The position numbers were made by a program, and so were the translations under genes. A model generated the notes under the pieces. The model saw nothing but the letters and a program-made list of their open reading frames with translations, was not told where the DNA came from and did not search any database. This document shows positions 34,904-48,341 of a stretch of DNA of 64,000 nucleotides, one piece after another (positions within the stretch are counted from its first letter, which is position 1; each line of letters starts with the position of its first letter). The DNA is taken from the NCBI RefSeq assembly GCF_009905375.1, contig NC_133647.1, positions 3,657,847 to 3,721,846 of the forward strand, given 5' to 3'. This stretch comes from Apium graveolens (taxonomy: Eukaryota; Streptophyta; Magnoliopsida; Apiales; Apiaceae).

Positions 34904-35246
34904 ATGGTTGTGAGGAACATCTCTTCTGTTACAAGAACCATATTCATAGCCTTCTTTTTCATTGCTTTGACTATCAATACAGGTAAATTTATCTTCCTTG
35001 TGTTAAACATAGCTTTAATGTAACATATGAACATATAAACATCTATAATCTATTACTAACATGTACGAATTGTGTGTTACAGGTCGTGTAGGTGCAACAT
35101 GGTTGGTTGATGAGGGGCCATGTACAACTTCTTCTGATTGTAATGCCCATTGCAAGAGCATCCATTTTCCACAGGGTGGGGTTTGTAAGGCGCCTAGTGC
35201 AGGATCTCCTCTGCGCTGCTATTGCATTAGCAGCTCCTCCCCATAA
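34904..35246 (+). CDS. Defensin-like (DEFL) secreted peptide, copy 2
   Basis: Exons 34904-34982 and 35083-35246 (intron 100 bp, GT-AG) encode 80 residues. Exon 1 gives an N-terminal signal peptide with the hydrophobic core TIFIAFFFIALTI. The intron falls at the end of this region, the usual place in plant DEFL genes. The mature part of about 50 residues has six cysteines at 40, 46, 50, 61, 72 and 74, spaced C-x5-C-x3-C-x10-C-x10-C-x-C. The C-x3-C and C-x-C pair is the cysteine-stabilised alpha-beta signature, and the peptide ends ISSSSP. Members of this broad family are secreted antimicrobial or signalling peptides, and the exact role of this one is unknown. Copy-specific residues are Arg4, Gly27 (codon split by the intron; Asp elsewhere) and Phe55 (Tyr elsewhere). 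Promoter, splice sites and frame are all intact, so this copy is likely functional. Confidence 0.85.
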
Positions 35247-38200
35247 CTTGCTTTTTCTTAACGAATAAGATAGGATACATTTAGAAGAGTTATATGTATG
35301 ATGTTCATTTTTGGTCTGGTATCCTACTATTACAATTAACTTTTTATGCGTTGTAGTTGATTTTATCTGAAGATCTTCCTTGCAGCTCCATACAAAAGTT
35401 TTTTTTTATTTCTAGTAAAGGTTCAAACTCTTTGATTTTATGGGCAAGGTTCAGAGCAAAAACCACAGTGTGCTCTTAAATCTTAATATGAAATAATCAA
35501 TGCTATTGATTCAACATAACTCATTTATCCATCACCATCATTAACAAGCCCAACTTCACAGATCAAAGTAAAAAATAAGATTTGTTGATGGCCTAGAGGC
35601 ACAACCGATGCCCCCTCTTCATTTACTCGAAAATGTGACGCATTAAAATATATCACACAAGACAAAAAAAGAAAGTGAAGATCATAACAAAATCCTTTTA
35701 AATAACGCAATATAATTCAAAAACTACGAAAAATTATTTTGTTTTGCAAACATCTGTTCTAAACATTATTATAGAAAGAAAAACATCTAAACTACTTGGA
35801 TAACTTAAGAAGATTGATAGTCAACAGAGCTCTAAATGAACATATATTTACAGCAACTCTTCACTTGGGAGGAGGGAAGAAGATGGCATCTCTAGTCCTT
35901 TTATTAATTACAACTAATGTGAATGTATTAATTAGTCTAATCCATAATTACATATATTTATTACTATTTCATCATTAAAAATAATTTATAACGATATATA
36001 TTACATTTATCTTAATTTATATTATTATATTAAAGATGAAACATTAAAAATTTGGCTGTTGGTCCTTGATCAATCAATCCAGAGCCGTTAGATCAAACTG
36101 ATGAGAACCAGTAGATTTTATCTTAAAAAATATTATACAAGTATAAGATTCGAATCCTAGCATCAATATATTAAAATTATAATTTTTAATATATAATGAT
36201 AAAAATAACGGTGGTGCATTATAAAATTATTATAGTAGGAGTATAAGGTTCGAATCCTAACAATAATATATTAAAATCATATTTTACAATAACTACTAGA
36301 TATTATTAAAGACGAAATACTGAAAGTTTAGTTGTTGGTCCTTGGTTAGCTTTATTAACTTATTATATTTAACATAATACACTCTTCTTAATGGACTAAT
36401 ACTCGCAATATAATTATATAAATACAAATAGAAATAAATATGTATAATGGTTTCTAGCCGTAACAAATAATATATACTATTGACCCGGGCCAAAAAAATT
36501 ATACTATTGAGCCGGTGTAAAAAAAGTAATTAAATATGTATAATGGTCTGTTGCTAGAAAAAAAATATATGTACTAATCACCCGGGTCAAAAAATTATCC
36601 TATCGAACCGATCTAAAACAAGATTAGAATTAAAATAATTGCTTGGTAGGAATGACAAGTCGTGATAGAAGAAAATAATATACACTATTCATACATGTTT
36701 AAATAATATTATACTATTAATCCGGGTTCATATAAAAAATAAAAAAAAAACTAAATATAGTTAGTTGATTTGTTATATTGAGTTAAAACACAATAACAAA
36801 TACTACTGGTGCGGTTTAAAATAATATATAGTTATAGTACTCATCCGGGCTAAAACTAAATATAACTAATTCGTTGGTTGATATAATGACATCAATTTAA
36901 AACAAATAATATATATTACCCATAAAATTAAATAATATTCAACCCGAACTAAAATATAATTAAAAATAAATTATGTATAATTACTTGAATTTGTTTGATA
37001 TAAAAGTCTTATATAATAAAAGGTTTTCTTCTATGTCTTTAATTTTCATATTATTTTATAAAAATGAAACTACAGACAATATTATTTTATTAAAATGAAA
37101 ATGGACACTATTCGTTAATTTGTAAGATAGGGTCGGATAGACAAAAAATAATATATATTGTCATCCGAGCTAAAATAAATTTATATAGGTAATCCAAGAT
37201 AAAAAATTAAAATTGAAAAATAATTAGACCAACTAAAAAATATATTTTTTATTAGGGTTAAAAAATTTATATAATATATCTGAACTTAAATAAATTATAT
37301 TAAAATTTGAATATAATTACGTGGATTTTGTCGATATAATGTGTTTTACGCTAAAACAAAAAAAGATACAACTGAAGGCTAAACTAAGAGTAAAATCGAA
37401 TTAAAAATGATTCCCCTATTGATAATGTTAAAATTATTAAAATAAAAAAACTAATAAAATATAATAATTTTAAATAATAGAATATTAACATAAAAAATAT
37501 AATTACAGTTATTTAAAATAACTGTGGATCGCACGGGTTATTGGCTAGTATATTTTAAAACTGAACATAATTTTAACACAATTTTAAAAATTTATTATTT
37601 TAAGTGAATATATTAAATACAAATACTATTTTTAAGAAAAAAATAGGTTAGTATACTAAGATTTCAGCGTGCAGATTATAAATTATTTTTATATGAATGA
37701 TACAAGTAACTATTATAAAAAAGCATAGTTGTAATCATACGGCCAAAATTAAACATACACAAATATTAGATCGAAAAATATACGTGATATAATGCTGAAA
37801 GTTTTGAAAATATATAAATGCAACAAATGTCGAACTTTAATGAATATAAGAAAAACAGTTGAGAAAATTTGTGGGGTCATTAATCTTATGACACGTACTA
37901 CTCGAAGATTATTAATCCCTCAATATGAAGATTTCATGGTGGCAAGATCATTTGTATGCGAATGTTATAAGAAACAATTATAAGAAAGCATAGTTGTCAT
38001 AATATGAGTGAGACCAATCGTATACAAATATTAGATCGAAAGATATATGTAATATAATGCTAAAAATTTTAAACGTATTTATATATAACAAATATCGAAC
38101 TTTCATGTATATAAGCAGTTGACCAAATTTGTAGTATTATTAATCGTACGATACAAACTCATCACTGATAATTAATCTTACAATACATATTTTCGCCAAG

Positions 38201-39645
38201 ATCAATAATCGTGTAACTTATTTATTACACGAATATTCGTATTTTAAACAATCTCGTGCCTTACCCAGGTTAAAGAGCTAGTATGACTAATTTAACAAAT
38301 ATGACTAATATGTTGACGTTGACCAAAATTTTACCTAAGAGGACTATCTCATGGAGAGCAATTTATTTTTACACAATCTCCAAAATTATATTTATAGTAT
38401 GCCACCTATATTTTTAGATTTTTTTGCACTTTAAGTGAAACATCGTCATACTGTAAAAAAAGAGTGAAACGTTGTCATTTTGAAATAATTTTTAGAATAT
38501 TTTCTCAGTTTTGAATAATCAAGTTTTGACTCTATATCAATTCTACCAGTAGTGATACAATTTTTGTTTTGTAATTGTCGTGTTTGGTCTATAATATTTC
38601 AATTGTATCAATTCTAATAATTGATACCATCTCGGAGAGAGTGATTTGGCCCATAGAAGCGAGGATCAGGAAAAAAGGTATGATACGGGGAAAATTTAGT
38701 CTTCTATCACGTCTCACCTTATCTTATAGGTCATTTATATTTTTTAATTTAATCGGATTTTTTTTAGAGACATGTTTAGTGTATTATATATAATATTTCA
38801 AACTTTATAATTGTCTTGTTTGCCGAGTAATGTTAAATATTTAAATAAATTTTAAAAGTGTCTATTAAATGATGTGTCATAACACATGTTAAATTTTAAT
38901 TTGGGCTATGCAATCACGTATTCTTATTAATAAACTTATTATATATATTCACAACTTAACATTTAAAAATAGGTTGATATAATTTATATTTTGTGATATA
39001 AATCTGTTAATCAGTCGGTTAATATAAACCGTCAAGGAAAAGGTATATTCAAAATAAGGGAAGTGATCAAAATAAATAAGATTGGTGAATATTTTATTTC
39101 AAAAAAAATGATTTTTCTTATAAGAAATGCTAATATCCGAAAAATAAGGTAAGTAGAAAAAATCAAGTAACCTTTCAATCAGGTGATCATCCGGTTCTAT
39201 TTCAATTTAAATTTTTTCTATCATGAATAAAACATTAAAACATTCGCCGTGAGAATGAGAAATGCTAGTTTTCCAAAAATCATTTCCGAAACGATTCCCG
39301 AATGATGAGTTGTCATCGTTATATTTGATGTTTACTTATAAATGAGGTGGACCCCTCTTATATTAATATAAATCACAAAAATGAAAAGATGACACATGTC
39401 ATTTTGAAAAAGTTTTTCAAATTTCTTTTAATATGTAACATTGCTCCTAAGAAATATAATACATGTACATTCACACATATTTTGTAAGATTTCTTTAACA
39501 AAGGAATTATTCTTTGAAATCTTTTTACCCGTATGCAAGATTCCTTAAATTACAAATAAATTTAAATAATAAATGTAATAGATTTGTGTGATATCATTCT
39601 TTTAAGATTAATATCTTACCGCATAAGACAAGTAGACAACATGAC

Positions 39646-39653
39646 TATAAAAA
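39646..39653 (+). promoter_or_regulatory. TATA box, DEFL copy 3
   Basis: TATAAAAA, 91 bp before the start codon. Confidence 0.75.
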
Positions 39654-39736
39654 GAACTCAATGAGCAAGAACATTACACACATAAAAGAAGAAATACCAT
39701 CACATTACACATAGAAAAGGCAAAATCTCAGATACA

Positions 39737-40079
39737 ATGGTTGTGAAGAACATCTCTTCTGTTACTAGAACCATATTCATTGCCTTCTTTTTCATTGCTT
39801 TGACTATCAATACAGGTAAATTTATCTTCCTTGTGTTAAACATAGCCTTAATGTAACATATGAACATATAAACATCTATAATCTATTACTAACATGTACG
39901 AATTGTGTGTTATAGATCGTGTAGGTGCAACATGGTTGGTTGATGAGGGGCCATGTACAACTTCTTCTGATTGTAATGCCCATTGCAAGAGCATCCATTA
40001 TCCGCAGGGCGGGGTTTGTAAGGCGCCTAGTGCAGGATCTCCTCTTCGCTGCTATTGCATTAGCAGCTCCTCCCCATAA
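39737..40079 (+). CDS. Defensin-like (DEFL) secreted peptide, copy 3
   Basis: Exons 39737-39815 and 39916-40079 encode 80 residues. The signal peptide and the six-cysteine framework are the same as copy 2. The acceptor reads TATAG where the others have TACAG, which is still a good plant acceptor. Residue 27 is Asp and the loop between cysteines 3 and 4 has Tyr, as in most copies, so this copy is close to the family consensus. TATA box, donor and stop are intact; probably functional. The solo LTR at 41282 sits 1.2 kb downstream and could alter its termination or chromatin state. Confidence 0.85.
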
Positions 40080-41276
40080 CTTACTTTTTCTTAACGAATA
40101 AGATAGAATACATTTAGAAGAGTTATATGTATGATGTTCATTTTTGGTCTGGTATCCTACTATTGCAATTATTTTTTTATGCGTTGTACTTGATTTTATT
40201 TGAAGATCTTTCTTGCGGATCCATATAAAAGTTTTTTTTTTATTTCTAGTAAAAGTTCAAACTCTTTGATTTTATGGGCAAGGTTCAGAGCAAAAACCAC
40301 TGTGTGCTCTTAAATCTTAATATGAAATAATCAATGTTATTGATTCAACATAACTCATTTATCCATCACCATCATTAACAAGCCCAACTTCACATATCAA
40401 AGCGAAAAATAAGATTTGTTGATGGCCTAGAGGCACAACCGATGCCCCCTCTTCATTTACTCGAAAATGTGACGCATTAAAATATATCACACAAGATAAA
40501 AAGAAAGTGAAGATCATAACAAAATCCTTTTAAATAACGCAATATAATTCAAAAACTACGAAAAATTATTTTGTTTTGCAAACATCTGTGCCAAACATTA
40601 TTATAGAAAGAAAAACATCTAAACTACTTGGATAACTTAAGAAGATTGATAGTCAACAAAGCTCTAAATGAATATATATTTACAGCAACTCTTCACTTGG
40701 GAGGAGGGAAGAAGATGGCATCTGAAGTCCATTTATTATTTACAACTAATGTGAATGTATTAATTAGTCTAATTCATTATTACATATATTTATTACTATT
40801 TCATCATTTAAAATAATTTATAACTATATATATTACATTTATCTTAATTTATATTATTATATTAAAGATGAAACATTAATAATTTGGATGTTGGTCCTTG
40901 ATCAATCAATCCAGAGCCGTTAGATCAAACTGATGAGAACCATTAGATTTTAACTTAAAAATTATTATACAAGAAGTATAAGATTCGAATCCTAGCAGCA
41001 ATATATTAAAATTATAATTTTTAATATATAATGATAAAAATAACGGTGGTGCATTGTAAAATTATTATAGTAGGAGTATAAGGTTCGAATCCTAACAACA
41101 ATATATTAAAATTATATTTTATAATAAAATAACTGTGCATCGCATGAGTTTTATACTAGATATTATTAAAGATGAAATATTGAAAGTTTGGTTGTTGGTC
41201 CTTGGTCAGCTTTATTAAATTATTATATTTAACATAATATACTCTTCTTAATGGACTAATACTCGCAATATAATTA

Positions 41277-41281
41277 TATAA
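41277..41281. repeat. Target-site duplication, left (TATAA)
   Basis: TATAA directly before the solo LTR. The same five bases follow it at 45016-45020. Other units have a single TATAA at this point, which shows the empty site. Confidence 0.9.
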
Positions 41282-41950
41282 TGTAATAACTCGAATTTTT
41301 GAGACCTTGTAAAAAGTTTAATGAATAGTAACCCTGAGAGACGGGAAAACTTTTGAGCCCACACTATATAGTGCATAAGAAAATGAGTATCGGAATAGAT
41401 ATTACGACTATACGTACCAAATGAGTGTATGTAAACGCTATTAGTTTTCGAAGAAAATGAACTTTGAAAAACAACCGTAATTACGACTTATCAACGACTA
41501 CGGGAATCACAATATAATTACGAGATTAAAATCCTACGGATTTATATTCAATTATGATAAATAAAAATATAAGGAATAAATACGAAAAGAATTACATTGC
41601 GAACCATTTACAAATAAGTATTGCGGAGAACGTTTAAGTAACCGAGCGAACGCGTAAACGATTAATTAAACGTAACGCACTAACTAAACCATGGTAAGGA
41701 AGTAACCATGGTTACTTCATCAAATAGTAAGCTAACCCTAGGATGACCAAGCTATCTAGCAAATAGTGTGCTAAGGAGCTAACCTTGTAGTTTAGCTTGT
41801 AAGCTAGCAAGCTACAAAGATTTGTCCATGGATTTGGAGACAAGGAATAAACCTAAGCTATCCTAAGAATAATAAAGATCAACTTGCAAAGATATCAAGT
41901 CACCTTCCAAGAAGCAACCTAGAATTCATCCAAGAGAAGCAACCAAGGGC

Positions 41951-41958
41951 TATAAATA
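41951..41958 (+). promoter_or_regulatory. TATA box of the solo LTR
   Basis: TATAAATA in the solo LTR, preceding a run of C. It is likely to be the retrotransposon's own promoter and points rightward, toward DEFL copy 4 about 6.4 kb away. Confidence 0.5.
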
Positions 41959-44607
41959 CCCCCCCCCCCCACGCCCAAAAGCTCCCATTCGGCTATTTTG
42001 AAGAAAAGAAGGAAATTGCAATTCAAAACTCCAAGCTCTAGTTCTTGTAAAATCCCACAATTATTTCCCAAGCCTCCTAGCAACTAAACTAAGGTAAGAA
42101 AAATCTTGCATCTCTTTTTATCAAGGTTTGATGGGTGGAATAAATTCAAGAAACTCACTAGTGAATAGTGTGAATAGTAACATCTCTTTGGTTTCTTGAT
42201 TTTAATGGTGGTTTTAGGTTCCAAAAATCATACCAAGCACTTCCAAGCCTCCACCATCCTCAAGAACACATATCAAGCTTTCAATAAAGGTAAAAATCTT
42301 TGGCCTAACTTTATTTAAGGTTCATGTTAAGATCCATTTAGTGGGTGTTAGTAAACCTAGCTTACTAAGTGTTGTTTATGAAATCTTGATGATTAAGTTA
42401 AGTAGATTTAAGGTTGGTTGTTGTTGCCTCAATAACATGATGTTCTTGAGAGGAGTTTGTGTGTTGATGATGATATGATGATTTTTGGTGGTTGTGTTGA
42501 TAGTTAAGGCATAAACGAAACCCCGATCGTAAACGTAACTTCGTTAAAAACAACAAACCGTAACTTTAAGTTTCTGCAGAAAGTCTCGAAGTTGTAAACT
42601 ATAGATTCTTGAGAAATAACCTTTTTTTAAGATAGACAATGTTATAAGGATCGTTTAGGCGCTTGAATCGCTTAATTCCGATTTACGGATCAAAAGTTAT
42701 GATCGTTTTAGTAAAAGTGTTTTACGCGACAAAAACTGCTACAAATCACGAACTTTGAAAATATAAAGGATAGACTTAATTGTATTCATAAATCATGAAA
42801 TTTTTACAGAGAGTAACATGTAGAGCTTCCTAACTGTCATAAAAATTTCAAGTGAAAATAATGATTTCTCAATTTTATAAAAATGTCGGAGCCGAGACCG
42901 CGCGAGTAGAAACCGTAAGAATCCTTAAGCGGAGCCGACAACGATAATGAGAATGAACTCAAGATACTTAGGAAAATGAAGTGACCATAAAGTGTTTATG
43001 ACTTAAAAGAAATGTTAAGGGTAGTATGAGTTGAGAGGGTGTATAATGAGTAGCGCATGAGTGCGAGTTACCGTGAATTAGGACAGAACCTAGCGAAATG
43101 AAATGTGTTTATGGTTATAGATTTCCGAGCGGAACCTAGAGCATCCTCCACCTCGAGATACCCAGGCAAGTTTAGAAACCCAACTTCATTTTACTGTTGT
43201 GTTATGAAAGGATTGTTTTACTATCATCGCATAAATACTATGTTTTCCATGATACGTAGTTTTGAATTTTCGCATGATATAGCGATGTTGTACGATAAGT
43301 ATATATCGTGAAATGTTATTTCGCTTTAAGCGTAATGTATGATAGAAGACCGAGGGTCGGTCGGGATTTAAGATAAAACCCGGGATCATTCCGGAGATAT
43401 TATAGGACGGATATAAGTCCATAATAGTACGTTTTAAAGGGACTCATCGTCCACTTACGAAACATTAAAACACCTCGAACTTTTAAAACGATTTTCCAAT
43501 GAGCATATTCCCTCAACTATATTTTATTGATTCGGATATTAAATATTATATACGTATTCCTTTATTATAGGAGTAGTATACTTCAACGTTTATTTACTCA
43601 AACCCGATTAATCATTATAGATTATTAATTATGTAAACACAAACTAGTTGAGGAATACTATTTAAATAAATCTTTTAAAAGAATAACTCATTCGAGGTAT
43701 GATGAATATCAATTATCATTTAATTATTTATAGACTATTATTTAATTATTGATTATTTATTTGAGGATTGTTATTGATTTAAAGATCATAGATCCTGATA
43801 TACCTTCTGATTTAGAAGTATCATTCGAATAATTTCAGATCGTCGGTGAATATTATCCCGACTTATTATTATATTGTATATAGTTTCAAGAAGAAACTTT
43901 TCCCCTTATTAATTATCTGTTGACAACGGTCAACTCACATCCCTAGTACTTCCTCCAAAATTCTCGGAAGTACGTATATACATATATATACACTTATATT
44001 CTAAAAAGATAAATTATCTCTATCAACAAGCAAAACGCTTGGGGAACTTCGATGTGGTTCAAGTTCCTGGGATGGATAGAATTCTGTTGAAGGACAATGG
44101 AGGGGTAGACTCTGGTACTACGTGTGCTGGATGGGCTACCAAAGGTACCGCAGACGAAGGTACTTTGTGCACTCAGGAACTTGTGAAGTATGTGTATACC
44201 CGAAAATGGGACACGTAGCCCGAATGCGGCCAGGGTGATACCCGAGAGATGACGGTATTAGTCCTTTTACTAGTAAAGAAGGTTACTTTCCGTAGGACGA
44301 CTGATCATCGTATGCGGTGGCTCCTGTGAGATGTCCAAAATCTTCCAATTGGAATTGATATGCAATACCGTAACCCAAGCCTAGGTGCTGGGATTACTAT
44401 TAAGGTATTCGCAGGTTATAAAAACCTCTTAAAAGAATTATTCTCATAAGAAGGTGTGGGACACAAAAATTTACTTTTAAATAAAACATATATATATAAA
44501 ATATATGATGTTATTATACAGTCATTTTCATACTGTACATTATTATGCTGAGCATCTTAGCTCACACTTGTTTTCTTAAAATTGACACAACACAACAGTA
44601 AATCACG

Positions 44608-44808
44608 ATGCCTGCCATGAGAACCACAGCCAGGAAACGGGTAGGAAATGGCCAGCTGTTCCGTAGATTGTTTGGTGCAGTACCTCAGGTAGTCGGAATA
44701 AGCTGGATTAGTTTTCAGTTGTTTATAGTTCGTCTTATTTATAAGTATGGTTTATGTAAAGTAAGAAATAAGAAGCGTGTATTCGGCCGGCGGATTACCC
44801 TTACTTAA
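44608..44808 (+). other. Small basic ORF in the solo LTR
   Basis: 66 codons from ATG 44608 (second ATG at 44617). It shares with the small frame of the larger Tekay-like LTR (17963-18115) an R-T-x-x-R-K-R start, a phenylalanine-arginine pair, FQL and IYxYGL, and a GTAG donor-like site after CAG at 44688. No known domain. Confidence 0.3.
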
Positions 44809-45015
44809 AGGTCACCCCCGGTAAGACTAATTACATTTGAGTTGTAATAAAATTCTCTAGTAATGATGGTTCATTTCCAAGACAATAACCTGTAGTGTGT
44901 GTGTGTGTTAAGTGTGGGGTCGTGAAGCGTGAGTATTTACATATTGTAGTGTGAGTTGTGTGAGTTTAGATAGCGTGGCTTCCGAGACTCTTAACCTGGG
45001 TTTTGGGGCGCCACA

Positions 45016-45020
45016 TATAA
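45016..45020. repeat. Target-site duplication, right (TATAA)
   Basis: Right partner of 41277-41281, after which array sequence resumes. Confidence 0.9.
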
Positions 45021-48000
45021 ATATAAATAGAATTGAATATGTATAATGGTTTCTAGCCGTAACAAAATAATATATACTACTGACCCGGGCCAAAAAAATT
45101 ATACTATTGAGCCGGTGTAAAAAAAGTAATTAAATATGTGTAATGGTCTGTTGCTAGAAACAAAATATATGTACTAATCACTCGGGTCAAAAAAATTATC
45201 CTATTGAACCGATCTAAAACAAGATTAGAATTAAAATAATTGCTTGGTAGGAATGACAACTCTTGTTAGAAGAAAATAATATACACTATTCATATATGTT
45301 TAAATAATATTATACTACTAATCCGGGTTCATATAAAAAATAAAAAAAAAACTAAATATAGTTAGTTGATTTGTTATATTGGGTTAAAACACAATAACAA
45401 ATACTACGTGCAGTTTAAAATAATATATAGATATACTACTCATCCGGGCTAAAACTAAATATAACCAATTCGTTGGTTGATATAATGACATCAATTTAAA
45501 ATAAATAATATATATTACCCATAAAATTAAATAATATTCAACCCGAACTAAAATATAATTAAAAATAAATTATGTATAATTACTTGAATTTGTTTGATAT
45601 AAAAGTCTTATATAATAAAAGGTTTTCTTCTATGTCTTTAATTTCCATATTATTTTATAAAAATGAAACTACAGGCAATATTATTTTATTAAAATGAAAA
45701 TGGACACTATTCGTTAATTTGTAAGATAGTGTCGGATAGACAAAAAATAATATATATTGTCATCCGAACTAAAATAAAATTATATAGGTAATCCAAGATT
45801 AAAAATTAAAATCGAAAAATAATTAGACCAACTAAAATATATATTTTTTTATTAGGGTTAAAAAATTTATATAATATATCTGAACTTAAATAAATTATAT
45901 TAAAACTTGAATATAATTACGTGGATTTTGTCGATATAATTTGTTTTACGCTAAAACAAAAAAATATACAACTAAAGGCTAAACTAAGAGTAAAATCGAA
46001 TAAAAAATGATTCCCCTATTAATAATGTTAAAATTATTAAAATAAAAAAACTAATAAAATTTAAAAAAATTAAATAATAGAATATTAACATAAAAAATAT
46101 AATTACATATATTTAAAACAACTGTGGATCGCACGGGTTATTGGCTAGTATTTTTTAAAACTGAACATAATTTTAACACAATTTTAAAAATTTATTATTT
46201 TGGGTGAATATATTAAATACAAATACTATTTTTAAGAAAAAAATAGGTTAGTATACTAAGATTTCAGCGTGAAGGTTATAAATTATTTTTATATGAATGA
46301 TACAAGTAACTATTATAAAAAAACATAGTTGTAATCATACGGCCAAAATTAAACATACACAAATATTAGATCGAAAGATATACGTGATATAATGCTGAAA
46401 GTTTTAAACATATATAAATGTAACAAATGTCGAACTTTAATGAATATAAGAAAAACAGTTGAGAAAATTTGTGGGGTCATTAATCTTATGACACGTACTC
46501 CTTGAAGATTATTAATCCCTCAATATGAAGATTTCATGGTGGCAAGATCATTTGTATGCGAATGTTATAAGAAACTATTATAAGAAAGCATAGTTGTCAT
46601 CATATGAGTGAGACCAATCGTATACAAATATTAGATCGAAAGATATATGTAATATAATGATAAAATTTTTAAAGGTATTTATATATAACAAATATCGAAC
46701 TTTCATGTATATAAGCAGTTGACCAAATTTGTAGTATTATTAATCGTACGACACAAACTCATCACTGATAATTAATCTTACAATACATATTTTTGCCAAG
46801 ATCAATAATCGTGTAACTTATTTATTACACGAATATTCGTATTTTAAACAATCTCGTGCCTTACCCAGATTAAAGAGCTAGTATGACTAATTTAACAAAT
46901 ATGACTAATATGTTGACGTTGACCAAAATTTTACCAAAGAGGACTATATCATGGAGAGCAATTTATTTTTACACAATCTCCAAAATTATATATATAGTAT
47001 GCCACCTAGATTTTTAGATTTTTTTGCTCTTTAAGTGAAACATCGTCATATTGTAAAAAGAGAGTGAAACACTGTCATTTTGAAATATTTTTTAGAATAT
47101 TTTCTCAGTTTTGAATAATCAAGTTTTGACTTTATATCCATTCTACCAGTTGTGATACAATTTTTGTTTTGTAATTATCGTGTTTGGTCTATAATATTTC
47201 AATTGTATCAATTCTAATCATTGATACCATCCCGGGGAGAGTGATTTGGCCCATAGAAAGGAGGATCTGGAAAAAAGGGATGATATCGGAAAAATTTAGT
47301 CTTCTATTACGTCTCACCTTATCTTATAGGTCATTTATATTTTTTAATTTAATCGAATTTTTTTTAGAGTCATGTTTAGTGTATTATATATAATATTTTA
47401 AACTTTATAATTGTCTTGTTTGCCAAGTAATGTTAGATATTGAAATAAATTTTAAAAGTGTCTATTTAATGATGTGTCATAACACATGTTAAACTTTAAT
47501 TTGGGCTATGTGATCTCATATTATTATTATTAAGAAACTTACTATATATATTCACAACTTAACATTTAAAAATAAGTTGATATAATTTATATTTTGTGAT
47601 ATAAATCTGTTAATCAGTCGGTTAATATAAACCGTCATGGAAAAGGTATATTCAAAATAAGGGATGTGATCAAAATAAATAGGATTGGTGAATATTTTAT
47701 TTCAAAAAAAAATGATTTTTCTTATAAGAAATGCTAATATTCGAAAAAAAAGGTAAGTAGAAAAAAATCAAGTAACCTTTCAATCAGGAGATCATCCGGT
47801 TCTATTTCAATTTAAATTTTTCCTATCATGAATAAAACATTAAAACATACGCCGTGACAATGAGAAATGTTAGTTTTCCAAAATTTATTTCCGAAACGAT
47901 TCCCGAATGTTGAGTTGTCATCGTTATATTTGATATTTACTTATAAATGAGGTGGACTCCTCGTATATTAATATAAATCACAAAAATGAAAAGATGACAC

Positions 48001-48250
48001 ATGTCATTTTGAAAAAGTTTTTCAAATTTCTTTTAATATGTAACATTGCTCCTGAGAAATATAATACATGTACATTCACACATATTTTATAAGATTTCTT
48101 TAACAAAGGAATTATTCTTTGAAATCTTTTTACCCGTATACAAGATTCCTTAAATTACAAATAAATTTAAATAATAAATGTAATAGATTTGTGTGACATC
48201 ATTCTTTTAAGAAAAATATCTTACCGCATAAGGAAAGTAGACAACATGAC

Positions 48251-48258
48251 TACAAAAA
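48251..48258 (+). promoter_or_regulatory. Mutated TATA box, DEFL copy 4
   Basis: Reads TACAAAAA where copies 1, 2, 3 and 6 read TATAAAAA at the same 91-bp distance. The change at the third base is expected to weaken TBP binding. Confidence 0.7.
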
Positions 48259-48341
48259 GAACTCAATGAGCAAGAACATTACACACATAAAAGAAGAAAT
48301 ACCATCTCATTACACATAGAAAAGGCAAAATCTCAGATACA

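Larger units (their letters stand above)
32953..37778 (+). repeat. Array unit 2
   Basis: Complete unit with intact DEFL copy 2 and no transposon insertion. It shares with unit 1 the absence of a 26-bp hairpin segment near 36290 that is present in units 3-6. Its Helitron-like terminus reads ...gcacgggttattggctag then t near 37550. Confidence 0.93.
41282..45015 (+). mobile_element. Solo LTR (Ty3/gypsy, Tekay-like), 3,734 bp
   Basis: Begins TGTAATAACTCG and ends GGCGCCACA, flanked by a 5-bp TATAA duplication. The uninterrupted site is seen in units 1, 2, 4, 5 and 6. There is no primer-binding site or coding region, so it is the product of recombination between two LTRs. The start resembles the LTR of the 14-28 kb element and it shares a conserved near-palindrome (acgactgatcatcgta at about 44300) and a small basic frame, but most of the sequence differs: related but separate families. 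It contains a TATA box at 41951 followed by a C run at about 41959-41970. Confidence 0.92.
37779..46378 (+). repeat. Array unit 3, enlarged by a solo LTR
   Basis: 8,600 bp as it stands, of which 3,739 bp are a solo LTR plus one copy of its target site (41282-45020), leaving a 4,861-bp unit. It contains intact DEFL copy 3. Confidence 0.93.
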
